From NCBI RefSeq assembly GCF_044748305.1, contig NZ_JBIVFT010000002.1:372001-436000 (forward strand): a stretch of DNA of 64,000 bases, in the 5' to 3' direction. This DNA is from Arthrobacter_E sp044748305. Lineage in GTDB: Bacteria > Actinomycetota > Actinomycetes > Actinomycetales > Micrococcaceae. How positions within the stretch are numbered: position 1 is the stretch's first letter; every line of letters begins with the position of its first letter. The translations under genes were made by a program, and so were the position numbers. Below are positions 25,640 through 33,059 of the stretch, one piece after another. The notes beneath the pieces were generated by a model. The model searched no databases. It was not told the origin of the DNA and worked only from the letters and a program-made list of their open reading frames with translations.

Positions 25640-26458
25640 TCAGCCCGCTTCGGGGCGTCTCCGCAGTCTTCCGTCGACGACGTCGTACCCCAGTTGAGCG
25701 AAAGCCTCACGGTCTGCACCGGGCAGCGCCGTCGCGTCGAACTCCTCCAGAAGGTCAGGACGCCGTTCCGCGGTGCGTTCGAACTGCTGATGGCGGCGCC
25801 AGCGAGCGATCTTCCCGTGGTTGCCGGACAGCAGTACCTCGGGCACTTCGTGTTCGCGCCAGGACGACGGCTTGGTGTACACGGGGTACTCCAGCAGACC
25901 GTCCGAATGCGACTCCTCGATCAGCGACTCGGCGTTGCCCACCACACCCGGCACCAGCCGGCCGATGGCTTCAACCATGGCCATGACGGCCACTTCCCCG
26001 CCGTTGAGAACATAGTCACCCAGGCTCACTGGGCGGACGTCGAAGCGTTCCCGCGACCAGTCTAGAACCCGCTCGTCGATGCCTTCGTAACGGCCGCAGG
26101 CGAAAACCAGGTGCTCCTCTTCGGCCAGCTCGTATGCCATGGCCTGTGTGAAACGGGCCCCGGCCGGGGACGGGACGATCAGAACCGGACGGGAATCCCC
26201 AGCCGTCTCCGCCGCGCCGCGCTCCGCCTCCGGAGGCAGGACGGACTCCAAGGCCTGAGCCCACGGTTCCGGCTTCATGACCATGCCCGCACCGCCGCCG
26301 TACGGCGTGTCATCCACGGTCCTGTGCCGGTCGGTGGTGAAGTCCCTCAGATCGTGCACGTCCAGAGACAGAAGTCCGTCCTGGCGGGCCTTGCCGATCA
26401 GCGACAGCTTGAGGGGTTCCAGGTACTCCGGGAAGATGCTGACGACGTCGATGCGCAT
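25640..26458 (-). CDS. trmD: tRNA (guanine-N1)-methyltransferase
   Basis: TrmD methylates G37 of tRNAs using S-adenosylmethionine and so prevents frameshifting. The 272-residue protein opens with MRIDVVSIFPEYLEPL and carries DDTPYGGGAGMVM. The trefoil-knot methionine-binding segment SLGDYVLNGGEVAVM is intact. It follows rimM after 3 bases, as in most actinobacteria. Confidence 0.97.
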   Translation of the reverse strand: MRIDVVSIFPEYLEPLKLSLIGKARQDGLLSLDVHDLRDFTTDRHRTVDDTPYGGGAGMVMKPEPWAQALESVLPPEAERGAAETAGDSRPVLIVPSPAGARFTQAMAYELAEEEHLVFACGRYEGIDERVLDWSRERFDVRPVSLGDYVLNGGEVAVMAMVEAIGRLVPGVVGNAESLIEESHSDGLLEYPVYTKPSSWREHEVPEVLLSGNHGKIARWRRHQQFERTAERRPDLLEEFDATALPGADREAFAQLGYDVVDGRLRRRPEAG

Positions 26459-26461
26459 GGT

Positions 26462-27010
26462 TCAGTCCACGTCCCCGTCGCGAGGCGACTCGCCGCCGTC
26501 GTTGTTCAGATCGAGAAGACCCGGTGGAGGCGTGAGCAGCACGTACCCCTCCTCAAGATCGATCTCCGGGACGATCTCCTCGACGAACGGAACCAGGACC
26601 TCACGGCCGTCAAGGGTCTCGACCACGAGCAGATCCTGAACCGGCATGGTGGTCAGAGCGGCGACGGTGCCGACCTTCTCATCCCCCACGCGGACCTCGA
26701 GCCCCTGCAGTTCGTGCTCGTACCAGCCGTCGTCAGAGCCCTCATCCTCGAGTTCGTCGCTCTCCACGAACAGATAGGTGCCCCGGAGTTCCTCGGCCCG
26801 GTTGCGATCCGCCACCGATTCGAAGCCCAGCAGAAGGATGCCCTTGTTCCAGCGGGCACGGGTCACGATCAGCGGCCCGTTCGCCTCGGGTTTGGTGGCG
26901 AACTCGGCGCCGGGGACGAAACGGCCTTCCGGATCATCGGTGAAGACCTCCACCGTGACCTCGCCGCGGATGCCGTGCGGCCTGCCCAAACGTGCGACCT
27001 GGAGCTCCAT
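26462..27010 (-). CDS. rimM: 16S rRNA processing protein RimM
   Basis: RimM assists maturation of the 30S head and binds protein S19. The 182-residue protein starts at ATG 27010 (AGGAGG 4 bases upstream) with LQVARLGRPHGIRGEVTVEV, the RimM signature. A PRC-barrel domain forms the C-terminal half (WYEHELQGLEVR...VPFVEEIVPEID). It is separated from khpA by a hairpin, so rimM-trmD may have their own promoter. Confidence 0.95.
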   Translation of the reverse strand: MELQVARLGRPHGIRGEVTVEVFTDDPEGRFVPGAEFATKPEANGPLIVTRARWNKGILLLGFESVADRNRAEELRGTYLFVESDELEDEGSDDGWYEHELQGLEVRVGDEKVGTVAALTTMPVQDLLVVETLDGREVLVPFVEEIVPEIDLEEGYVLLTPPPGLLDLNNDGGESPRDGDVD

Positions 27011-27087
27011 GGTCCTCCTGTCAATGTCCTGAATGTCAAAGGAGGCGGTGACATTCACGGTTACGCCGCGGATGTCACCGCACAAAG

Positions 27088-27124
27088 CAACGGCCCCTCC
27101 ACCATGAGGGCGGAGGGGCCGTTG
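27088..27124. terminator. Hairpin between khpA and rimM
   Basis: CAACGGCCCCTCC (27088-27100) pairs perfectly with 27112-27124 around an 11-base loop. It lies 31 bases after the khpA stop on the minus strand and 78 bases before rimM. It probably ends or attenuates the rpsP-khpA transcript. Confidence 0.7.
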
Positions 27125-27154
27125 AGGTTCTAGCCTGAGTGTCTCAAGCCGCTT

Positions 27155-27397
27155 CTAGCGGCGACGCTCGCCGTCGACGACATCCACGCGGACCGGGCCG
27201 CCCTCGGAGAGGGCTCCCATCACCGTGCGGAGCGCGCGGGCGGTACGACCCTGACGGCCGATGACACGGCCCAGGTCGTCGTCGCTCACACGAACCTCGA
27301 GGCTTTCACCGCGACGGCCGTTGCGGGCGGCCACGGTGACGTCCTCAGGGCTGTCCACGATGCCGCGGACCAGATGCTCAAGAACCTCGGGAAGCAA
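27155..27397 (-). CDS. khpA: KH-domain RNA-binding protein KhpA
   Basis: This 80-residue single KH-domain protein carries the GxxG RNA-binding loop in GRVIGRQGRTARALR. The gene follows rpsP directly: its TTG start adjoins the rpsP TAA with no gap, so translation is probably coupled. KhpA proteins bind RNA and, in other Gram-positive bacteria, pair with KhpB/Jag in envelope growth control. The rpsP-khpA-rimM-trmD order is the usual one. Confidence 0.93.
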   Translation of the reverse strand: MLPEVLEHLVRGIVDSPEDVTVAARNGRRGESLEVRVSDDDLGRVIGRQGRTARALRTVMGALSEGGPVRVDVVDGERRR

Positions 27398-27811
27398 TTA
27401 CTCAGCCTCGGTGGTCTCGGCGGCTTCCTCGGAAGCCTCCTCAGCCTTCTTGGCCTTGGGGGTGATGGCCTCGGGCAGCACGACGGAGTCGGTGGACGGA
27501 GCCACGAACGCAGCCTTGTCTTCCTTGGTCTTCAGGGTGCCCTCGGCGCCCGGGAGACCCTTGAACTTCTGCCAGTCACCGGTGATCTTGAGGAGGTTCA
27601 GAACCTGCTCGGTCGGCTGAGCGCCGACGGAAAGCCAGTACTGAGCACGCTCGGAGTCGACCTCGATGTACGAGGGCTGCTCGGTGGGGTGGTACTTGCC
27701 GATCTCCTCGATGGCACGGCCATCGCGGCGGGTGCGGGAATCCGCAACGACGATACGGTAGTACGGTGCGCGCATCTTGCCGAAGCGCTTGAGGCGAATC
27801 TTAACGGCCAC
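27398..27811 (-). CDS. rpsP: 30S ribosomal protein S16
   Basis: S16 is an early-binding 30S assembly protein. The core AVKIRLKRFGKMRAPYYRIVV and DSRTRRDGRAIEEIGKYHP is canonical. At 137 residues it is longer than the roughly 85-residue minimum because of an acidic alanine-glutamate tail of about 50 residues, which is common in actinobacteria. GTG 27811 has AGGAG about 11 bases upstream, a wide but acceptable spacing. Confidence 0.96.
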   Translation of the reverse strand: MAVKIRLKRFGKMRAPYYRIVVADSRTRRDGRAIEEIGKYHPTEQPSYIEVDSERAQYWLSVGAQPTEQVLNLLKITGDWQKFKGLPGAEGTLKTKEDKAAFVAPSTDSVVLPEAITPKAKKAEEASEEAAETTEAE

Positions 27812-27995
27812 TGTTGTGGTCACTCCTGTTTCTGAAACGGGGTTGAACCCCTTGTTCTGCTCCCGTGGGGCGGGCCATACTGAAGGGTTCCGAGAACATG
27901 ATGCATGCGCGGGAAGAGGGGCCGCGCAGATCAGGTACCCGATCATTATGCCAGATCCCGGCAAACCGTCCTAATGGACCCGCGGACTGCGGAAT

Positions 27996-28442
27996 TCAGG
28001 CGGACCAGAGATAAAGCCGCTGACGCGAACCGGAATCGACGGCTCCGGCGAGCGCGGTGAGCGCCAGCAGATGACGCTGCGCCTCAGCGGTGCTGAAAGG
28101 CACGTCCTCATCCTCCGCCCAGCGTCCGGCCACAGTGGCCAGAGCCGGGTCCTCACCCTCCTCGTGGTACTTCGGAAGCTCCTCGAGCACCCTCAGGGCC
28201 GTCGCAGGGAAGGCATAGAGTTCATCGACCGCGATATCGGCCATCTCGAGCTCCTGCTCCCCCGCGCTGTGCACGGCCTGTGCCGCCAGCGCGCAGAGCT
28301 GCTCCACCTCGAAATCACTGACCCCGTCGATGCGCAAGGCCTCGGGAGCGGCTGCAGCCCCGGAGGACAGCTCACCCGCCCGTTTCAGCGCCTGGGGGTG
28401 GTTGGCAACGAAAACCTCTACGAAAGCGTTCGACTGGCTCAT
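27996..28442 (-). CDS. Hypothetical protein
   Basis: I do not recognise this 148-residue protein. It is acidic and alanine-rich, predicted mostly helical, with no signal peptide, membrane segment or metal motif. Segments such as EVEQLCALAAQAVHSAGEQE and FPATALRVLEELPKY suggest a helical bundle. Base composition and codon use match the neighbouring core genes, so it is probably a real lineage-specific gene. The ATG lies about 87 bases from the VOC-family gene on the same strand. Confidence 0.7.
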   Translation of the reverse strand: MSQSNAFVEVFVANHPQALKRAGELSSGAAAAPEALRIDGVSDFEVEQLCALAAQAVHSAGEQELEMADIAVDELYAFPATALRVLEELPKYHEEGEDPALATVAGRWAEDEDVPFSTAEAQRHLLALTALAGAVDSGSRQRLYLWSA

Positions 28443-28528
28443 GTCATCCTCGGAAAGTCGATATGCGGAACAAGGGCAGGCGCAGGGTATTCAGTTCTCC
28501 TGGGAACGGCGGTCCGTCCGACTTCAGG

Positions 28529-29407
28529 CTATCCCACCGCGACCCGGAGGCTGTTGCGCCACGGGTCTTCGAAGCGCAGTTCCGCGCCGGTGTGGTGATG
28601 CGTCACCCCGGCGACCCGCAGACGGTCGGCGAGCGCCGCGACGTCGTCCCCTCCGGGGACACGGATCAGTACCTCGCCGAGACCGAGCGTGTCCTTGCGA
28701 GGACCGGCGCCACGACTGTTCCAGACGTTCATGGCCATGTGATGGTGATATCCGCCGGCCGAGACGAAGAGCGCCGAGGCGCCGATGGCCGCGGTCCGTT
28801 CGAAGCCCAGCGTGCCGACGTAGAAGTCGGAGGCGGTGGCGACGTCGCCCACCTGCAGATGGACATGCCCGACATCGGCGGCGGCCTGCCGCTGTCCGGT
28901 CAAGGCCTCCTCCGCGAGGTGCTGCTGCAGGAAACCATTGGGGTCCAAAGGCAAGGAATCCATCACGACGTCACCCGCGTTCCAGGACCACTCGCCGCGG
29001 GGACGGTCGAAGTAGAGTTCGATGCCATTGCCTTCCGGATCGCCGAAGTAGAAGGCCTGGCTGACCAGGTGGTCTGCGCTGCCCTGAAAGAGCTTCGGGT
29101 CGTAGGAGGCCGCGGTGGCGAGGGTCGCCGCCAGGCCGGCGCGATCCTCGAACAGGAGGGCGGTGTGATACAAACCCGCCTCACCCCGGCCGGGCAGTTG
29201 CAGACCGGCCGCCGGAGCAAGATGCACCAAGGTGTTCCCGCCGCGGCCGAGGGCCAGCCCTCCGTCCCGTTCGGCGATGACCTCAAGGCCGAGCGCCCGC
29301 TGGTAATAGTCGCTCATGAGTTTCATGTCGGAGACCTTGAGCATGACCGTACCCATGGAAAGATCGGCGGGCAGAAGGTCCTGAGAGTGTGCGGCTGAAG
29401 CGTTCAT
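28529..29407 (-). CDS. VOC-family dioxygenase, catechol 2,3-dioxygenase (CatE) like
   Basis: This 292-residue protein has two vicinal-oxygen-chelate modules. The opening GTVMLKVSDMKLMSDYYQRA resembles Bacillus CatE/YfiE. Candidate metal ligands are the His in LYHTALLFED, the His pair in GHVHLQVGD and a Glu in GIELYF. Such enzymes cleave catechols next to the hydroxyls with Fe(II). It lies 45 bases downstream of the amidohydrolase gene, with a perfect TTGAAGCTTCAA palindrome just before its start, suggesting a MarR-type regulator that is not in the window. A glyoxalase-like role cannot be excluded. Confidence 0.82.
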   Translation of the reverse strand: MNASAAHSQDLLPADLSMGTVMLKVSDMKLMSDYYQRALGLEVIAERDGGLALGRGGNTLVHLAPAAGLQLPGRGEAGLYHTALLFEDRAGLAATLATAASYDPKLFQGSADHLVSQAFYFGDPEGNGIELYFDRPRGEWSWNAGDVVMDSLPLDPNGFLQQHLAEEALTGQRQAAADVGHVHLQVGDVATASDFYVGTLGFERTAAIGASALFVSAGGYHHHMAMNVWNSRGAGPRKDTLGLGEVLIRVPGGDDVAALADRLRVAGVTHHHTGAELRFEDPWRNSLRVAVG

Positions 29408-29422
29408 ACTCTTCTCAATTAC

Positions 29423-29434
29423 TTGAAGCTTCAA
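29423..29434. promoter_or_regulatory. Perfect palindrome, possible MarR-type operator
   Basis: TTGAAGCTTCAA is a 12-base perfect palindrome lying 15 bases before the ATG of the CatE-like gene, between the amidohydrolase and VOC genes. Similar TTGAAnnTTCAA sites are bound by MarR-family regulators of aromatic and electrophile responses. The surrounding stretch is unusually AT-rich for this window. Binding is inferred. Confidence 0.45.
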
Positions 29435-29452
29435 TTTATTCCGCACTTCAAT

Positions 29453-30577
29453 TCATTCCGCGAGGGTCCTGTATGGGACACCTTCCCGGAAGACCTGCTG
29501 TGGAGTCGCGAGGACCGTCAGATTCTTCCTTGGGTCCTGGGCGTAGACCACCACATCGGCCGGAGCGCCTTCATCCAGGCCGGAGGCCCCCAGCCAGCTC
29601 CGTGCGGCCCAGCAGGCGGAATCGACCGCCGATTGCGTGGTCAGGCCCGCCCTGTGCAGCTCGTTCACCTCATCGGCCAGGCGTCCATGAGCGATCACGG
29701 TGCCGGCGTCGGTGCCCGCGAAGATCCGGACCCCCGCGGCATGGGCGCGGGCCACATTCTCATAGCGTCGTTCCCACAGTGCCCTCATGTGTGCGGCATA
29801 CCGTGGGAACTTCGCCTCCCCCCGGGCCGCGATGTCCGGGAAGGTCGCGATGTTGATCAACGTGGGAACGATGGGGATGCCCCGCTCGACCAGCTGCGGC
29901 AGATGTTCCTCCTGCAAGCCGGTGGCGTGTTCGATGCAGTCGATTCCGGCCGCGATGACATCGTCCAGGATTTCCTCACCGAAACAGTGCGCGGTCACCC
30001 TGGCTCCTTCGTCATGAGCCGCCGCGACAGCCTCGGCGAGGAGTTCCGCGGGGAAGGACGGCTTGAGATCCCCGGCGGAGCGGTCGATCCAGTCCCCCAC
30101 CAGCTTCACCCAGCCCCGAGGGTCCGCCGCGACCGACAGCCTCGCCTGCTCGCGCACGGCCTCGACGAGCCCGGCGTCGTCCACTTCCAGCGCCAGACCC
30201 CGCAGATAACGACGCGACGCCGCCACGTGCCGCGCCGCTCGGATGATCCGGGGCGCATCCGCACGACCATCAAGCCACCGCGTGTCCGCCGGCGATCCTG
30301 CGTCACGCACCAAGAGGGTCCCGGCAGCCAGATCCCGGCGCGCTTGTTCCACGGTCAGCACCTCATCCGCGGCTCCGCCCTCGGTCAGCCCGATATGGCA
30401 GTGGGCGTCCACCAGCCCCGGGAGAACCCAGCCGTCCACTCGCAGATCCGGCTCGACGGATGGCATCCGGAAGGTCAGGCGGCCTCCGACAGACCAAAGG
30501 CCCAAGGCCTCATCGTCCGGTCCAAGCAGCACAGGACCCGTGAATTCGATGACCGGGCGTGGTCGCATTTCAGCCAT
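29453..30577 (-). CDS. Amidohydrolase-family protein
   Basis: This 374-residue metal-dependent hydrolase resembles imidazolonepropionase and related cyclic-amide hydrolases. The metal site shows HxH in VDAHCHIGL, a His in VTAHCFGE, a His in CIEHATG and an Asp in GTDAGT. The C-terminal beta sandwich closes with GAPADVVVYAQDP. The substrate is unknown. It is divergent from thiC, with the TPP riboswitch of thiC between them, and is followed by the CatE-like gene. The ATG 30577 has no strong ribosome binding site; ATG 30568 is an alternative. Confidence 0.87.
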   Translation of the reverse strand: MAEMRPRPVIEFTGPVLLGPDDEALGLWSVGGRLTFRMPSVEPDLRVDGWVLPGLVDAHCHIGLTEGGAADEVLTVEQARRDLAAGTLLVRDAGSPADTRWLDGRADAPRIIRAARHVAASRRYLRGLALEVDDAGLVEAVREQARLSVAADPRGWVKLVGDWIDRSAGDLKPSFPAELLAEAVAAAHDEGARVTAHCFGEEILDDVIAAGIDCIEHATGLQEEHLPQLVERGIPIVPTLINIATFPDIAARGEAKFPRYAAHMRALWERRYENVARAHAAGVRIFAGTDAGTVIAHGRLADEVNELHRAGLTTQSAVDSACWAARSWLGASGLDEGAPADVVVYAQDPRKNLTVLATPQQVFREGVPYRTLAE

Positions 30578-30612
30578 GGAGCAAGCGTAGCGGCCTCGTG
30601 TTACCGTGTTCG

Positions 30613-30702
30613 AGACCACACGGGTGTCCCGGCAAGGGGCTGAGATCGGACTGATGCTGTCCGGACCGTAGAACCTGACCGGGTAATGCCGGCGAAGGAA
30701 GT
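30613..30702 (+). ncRNA. TPP riboswitch (THI element)
   Basis: The conserved TPP aptamer is visible: CACGGGTG opens it, GGGGCTGAGAT forms the pyrimidine-sensing side, and GACCGTAGAACCTGACC with GGGTAATGCCGGCGAAGGAAG completes the pyrophosphate side and P1. It lies directly before thiC, and the 3' GAAGGAAG doubles as the ribosome binding site. Thiamine diphosphate binding would therefore sequester the site and reduce thiC translation, as in other actinobacteria. Confidence 0.95.
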
Positions 30703-30710
30703 GAGTATCG

Positions 30711-32468
30711 ATGAAATCACTGCAGCAATCCCCTGCCCACAGTCTGGAATTCCTCGATGGGGAACACGGCATCCGTGTCCCGGTGACGAACATCCACCTG
30801 GAGGATTCGCCCGGCGGCCGGGCCAACGCTCCCCTGCGGGTCTACCGGACGGTCGGCCCCGGCAGCGAGCCCGAGCGCGGCCTGCCGCCTCTGCGGGCGG
30901 AGTGGATCCGGGACCGCGAGGACGTGGAGACCTATCAGGGCCGCGAACGCAATCTGCTCGACGACGGCCGCTCGGCCGTCCGGCGCGGAGCCTCCTCGCA
31001 GGAGTGGCTGGGCGAGCGCAGAGCACCGCTCGTGGCCAAGAACGGACGGCGTGTGACCCAGATGCACTACGCCCGGGCGGGGATCGTGACGCCCGAGATG
31101 CGCTTCGTGGCGCTGCGCGAAAACTGCCCCGTGGAGCTCGTGCTCTCCGAGGTCGCTGCGGGCCGCGCGATCATCCCGGCCAATATCAATCACCCCGAGT
31201 CCGAGCCGATGATCATCGGCAAAGCCTTCCTGGTGAAGGTCAACGCCAACATCGGCAACTCCGCCGTCACCAGTTCCATCGCGGAAGAAGTGGACAAGCT
31301 GCATTGGGCGACCCTGTGGGGCGCGGACACCGTCATGGACCTCTCCACCGGCGACGACATCCACACCACCCGTGAATGGATCCTCCGCAACTCTCCCGTC
31401 CCCATCGGCACGGTTCCCATCTATCAGGCCCTGGAGAAGGTCAACGGTGAGGCGGACAAGCTGAGCTGGGAGGTCTTCCGAGACACGGTGATCGAGCAGT
31501 GCGAGCAAGGCGTCGACTACATGACCATCCATGCCGGCGTGCTGCTGCGCTATGTTCCGCTCACGGCGGACCGGGTCACCGGCATCGTCTCGCGCGGCGG
31601 GTCCATCATGGCCGGCTGGTGCCTGGCTCATCACCGGGAGAACTTCCTGTACACCCACTTCGATGAGCTGTGCGAGATCTTCGCAAGGTACGACGTCGCG
31701 TTCTCCCTGGGCGACGGACTGCGGCCCGGTTCCACAGCGGATGCCAACGACGCCGCGCAGTTCGCCGAGTTGGACACGCTGGCGGAGCTGACCAAGAGGG
31801 CGTGGGAGTACGACGTGCAGGTCATGGTGGAAGGACCGGGTCACATCCCGTTCCACCTGGTGCGGGAGAACGTGGAACGGCAGCAGGAACTCTGCGACGG
31901 CGCCCCCTTCTACACTTTGGGACCGCTGGTCACCGACATCGCCCCGGGTTACGACCACATCACCTCGGCCATCGGTGCCACGGAGATCGCCCGCTACGGC
32001 ACGGCCATGCTCTGCTACGTCACGCCGAAGGAACACCTGGGCCTGCCGAATCGGGACGATGTGAAGACCGGCGTGATCACCTACAAGATCGCGGCGCACT
32101 CTGCGGATCTGGCGAAGGGGCATCCTGGAGCCCACGAACGAGACGATGCTCTCTCGAAGGCCCGCTTCGAGTTCCGCTGGCGAGACCAGTTCTCGCTGTC
32201 CCTGGACCCGGAGACCGCAGAAGCATTCCACGATGAGACGTTGCCCGCGGAACCGGCCAAGACGGCGCACTTCTGCTCGATGTGCGGGCCCAAGTTCTGC
32301 TCCATGCGCATCTCACAGGACATCCGTGACGCCTATGGATCCCGCGAAGCCCAGCAGGCCGAAGTTCAGGAGGCGCTGGCCGGGATGGCCGCCAAGAGCC
32401 AGGAGTTCCTGGATCAGGGCGGCAAGGTGTACATCGAGTCGATCCCGGTCGGGGTGCCGAAGACCTGA
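30711..32468 (+). CDS. thiC: Phosphomethylpyrimidine synthase ThiC
   Basis: ThiC is a radical-SAM enzyme that rearranges aminoimidazole ribotide to hydroxymethylpyrimidine phosphate in thiamine synthesis. The 585-residue protein has the C-terminal 4Fe-4S motif C522-x2-C525-x4-C530 in FCSMCGPKFCSM. Other ThiC blocks such as MHYARAGIVTPEM and VEGPGHIPFH are intact. It is controlled by the TPP riboswitch and ends in a long hairpin. The thiL gene, for the last step of the pathway, is elsewhere in the window (about 60 kb). Confidence 0.97.
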   Translation: MKSLQQSPAHSLEFLDGEHGIRVPVTNIHLEDSPGGRANAPLRVYRTVGPGSEPERGLPPLRAEWIRDREDVETYQGRERNLLDDGRSAVRRGASSQEWLGERRAPLVAKNGRRVTQMHYARAGIVTPEMRFVALRENCPVELVLSEVAAGRAIIPANINHPESEPMIIGKAFLVKVNANIGNSAVTSSIAEEVDKLHWATLWGADTVMDLSTGDDIHTTREWILRNSPVPIGTVPIYQALEKVNGEADKLSWEVFRDTVIEQCEQGVDYMTIHAGVLLRYVPLTADRVTGIVSRGGSIMAGWCLAHHRENFLYTHFDELCEIFARYDVAFSLGDGLRPGSTADANDAAQFAELDTLAELTKRAWEYDVQVMVEGPGHIPFHLVRENVERQQELCDGAPFYTLGPLVTDIAPGYDHITSAIGATEIARYGTAMLCYVTPKEHLGLPNRDDVKTGVITYKIAAHSADLAKGHPGAHERDDALSKARFEFRWRDQFSLSLDPETAEAFHDETLPAEPAKTAHFCSMCGPKFCSMRISQDIRDAYGSREAQQAEVQEALAGMAAKSQEFLDQGGKVYIESIPVGVPKT

Positions 32469-32473
32469 GTCCC

Positions 32474-32540
32474 CGCAACGCGGGGTCACTCAGGGCCCGA
32501 TCCCAAGGGAAAATCGGGCCCTAAGTGACCCCGCGTTGCG
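32474..32540. terminator. Bidirectional 28-base terminator hairpin
   Basis: A 28-base stem (32474-32501 with 32513-32540, one mismatch) closes thiC and the convergent hydrolase-like gene, whose stop codon is 3 bases beyond. The loop is an 11-base purine-rich segment. The arm resembles the ACCCCGCGTTG sequence seen again near 55770. Confidence 0.8.
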
Positions 32541-32543
32541 CCT

Positions 32544-33053
32544 TCAGAGGTGTCTGCGCAGGAATGCCTTGATCGCGTCGGCTCCCTCAGGCGAGTCCTG
32601 TGGCCGGTGCCCACCGGGGACCACCACATGCTCCGCACCGGATTCCGCCAGGAGCCGGGCGATCCGTTCATACGCGGGTTCCCAGCCTCCCGAGACCACG
32701 AGCATCGGCACACCGGGGATGATCCCGTCGCCTTGCTCCCCGGGATTTCGCGCCGTGAGCTCCGGCAGCCACGGCTCGCAGAGCACGAGGGCGCTCACCA
32801 GCAGAGGGCGCTCGACGGCGGCGTTCACGGCCGCCGTCGAACCTTCACCATGAGCGACGACGGCGGCCGGCACGCCACCCAGCGTCTCGATCAGAGTCTC
32901 CGCGTCCAGCGGTTTCTCCGGGTCCTGCCTCAGGAACAGGGCGTCGAAGTCCAACGCCAGGCCATGCTGACGCGGCCACGCCGAGGCCCCGGACGCATCA
33001 CGTCCGGGGACCAGGACCACCCGGGAGCGGGAGGCGGGAGAGTAGGAGGACAC
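32544..33053 (-). CDS. Alpha/beta-hydrolase-fold protein, catalytic Ser apparently missing
   Basis: This 169-residue protein looks like a small alpha/beta hydrolase: VVLVPG at the N terminus, a nucleophile-elbow region VVAHGEGSTAAV, and a C-terminal VVPGGHRPQDS that fits the His loop. Aligning HGEGS with the usual HSxGG puts Gly at the nucleophile position, so it may be inactive or use another residue. The GTG start lies 6 bases after the ffh stop codon, indicating an operon with ffh. RBBP9-like short hydrolases are the nearest group I can suggest. Confidence 0.72.
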   Translation of the reverse strand: MSSYSPASRSRVVLVPGRDASGASAWPRQHGLALDFDALFLRQDPEKPLDAETLIETLGGVPAAVVAHGEGSTAAVNAAVERPLLVSALVLCEPWLPELTARNPGEQGDGIIPGVPMLVVSGGWEPAYERIARLLAESGAEHVVVPGGHRPQDSPEGADAIKAFLRRHL

Positions 33054-33059
33054 GGGCCC

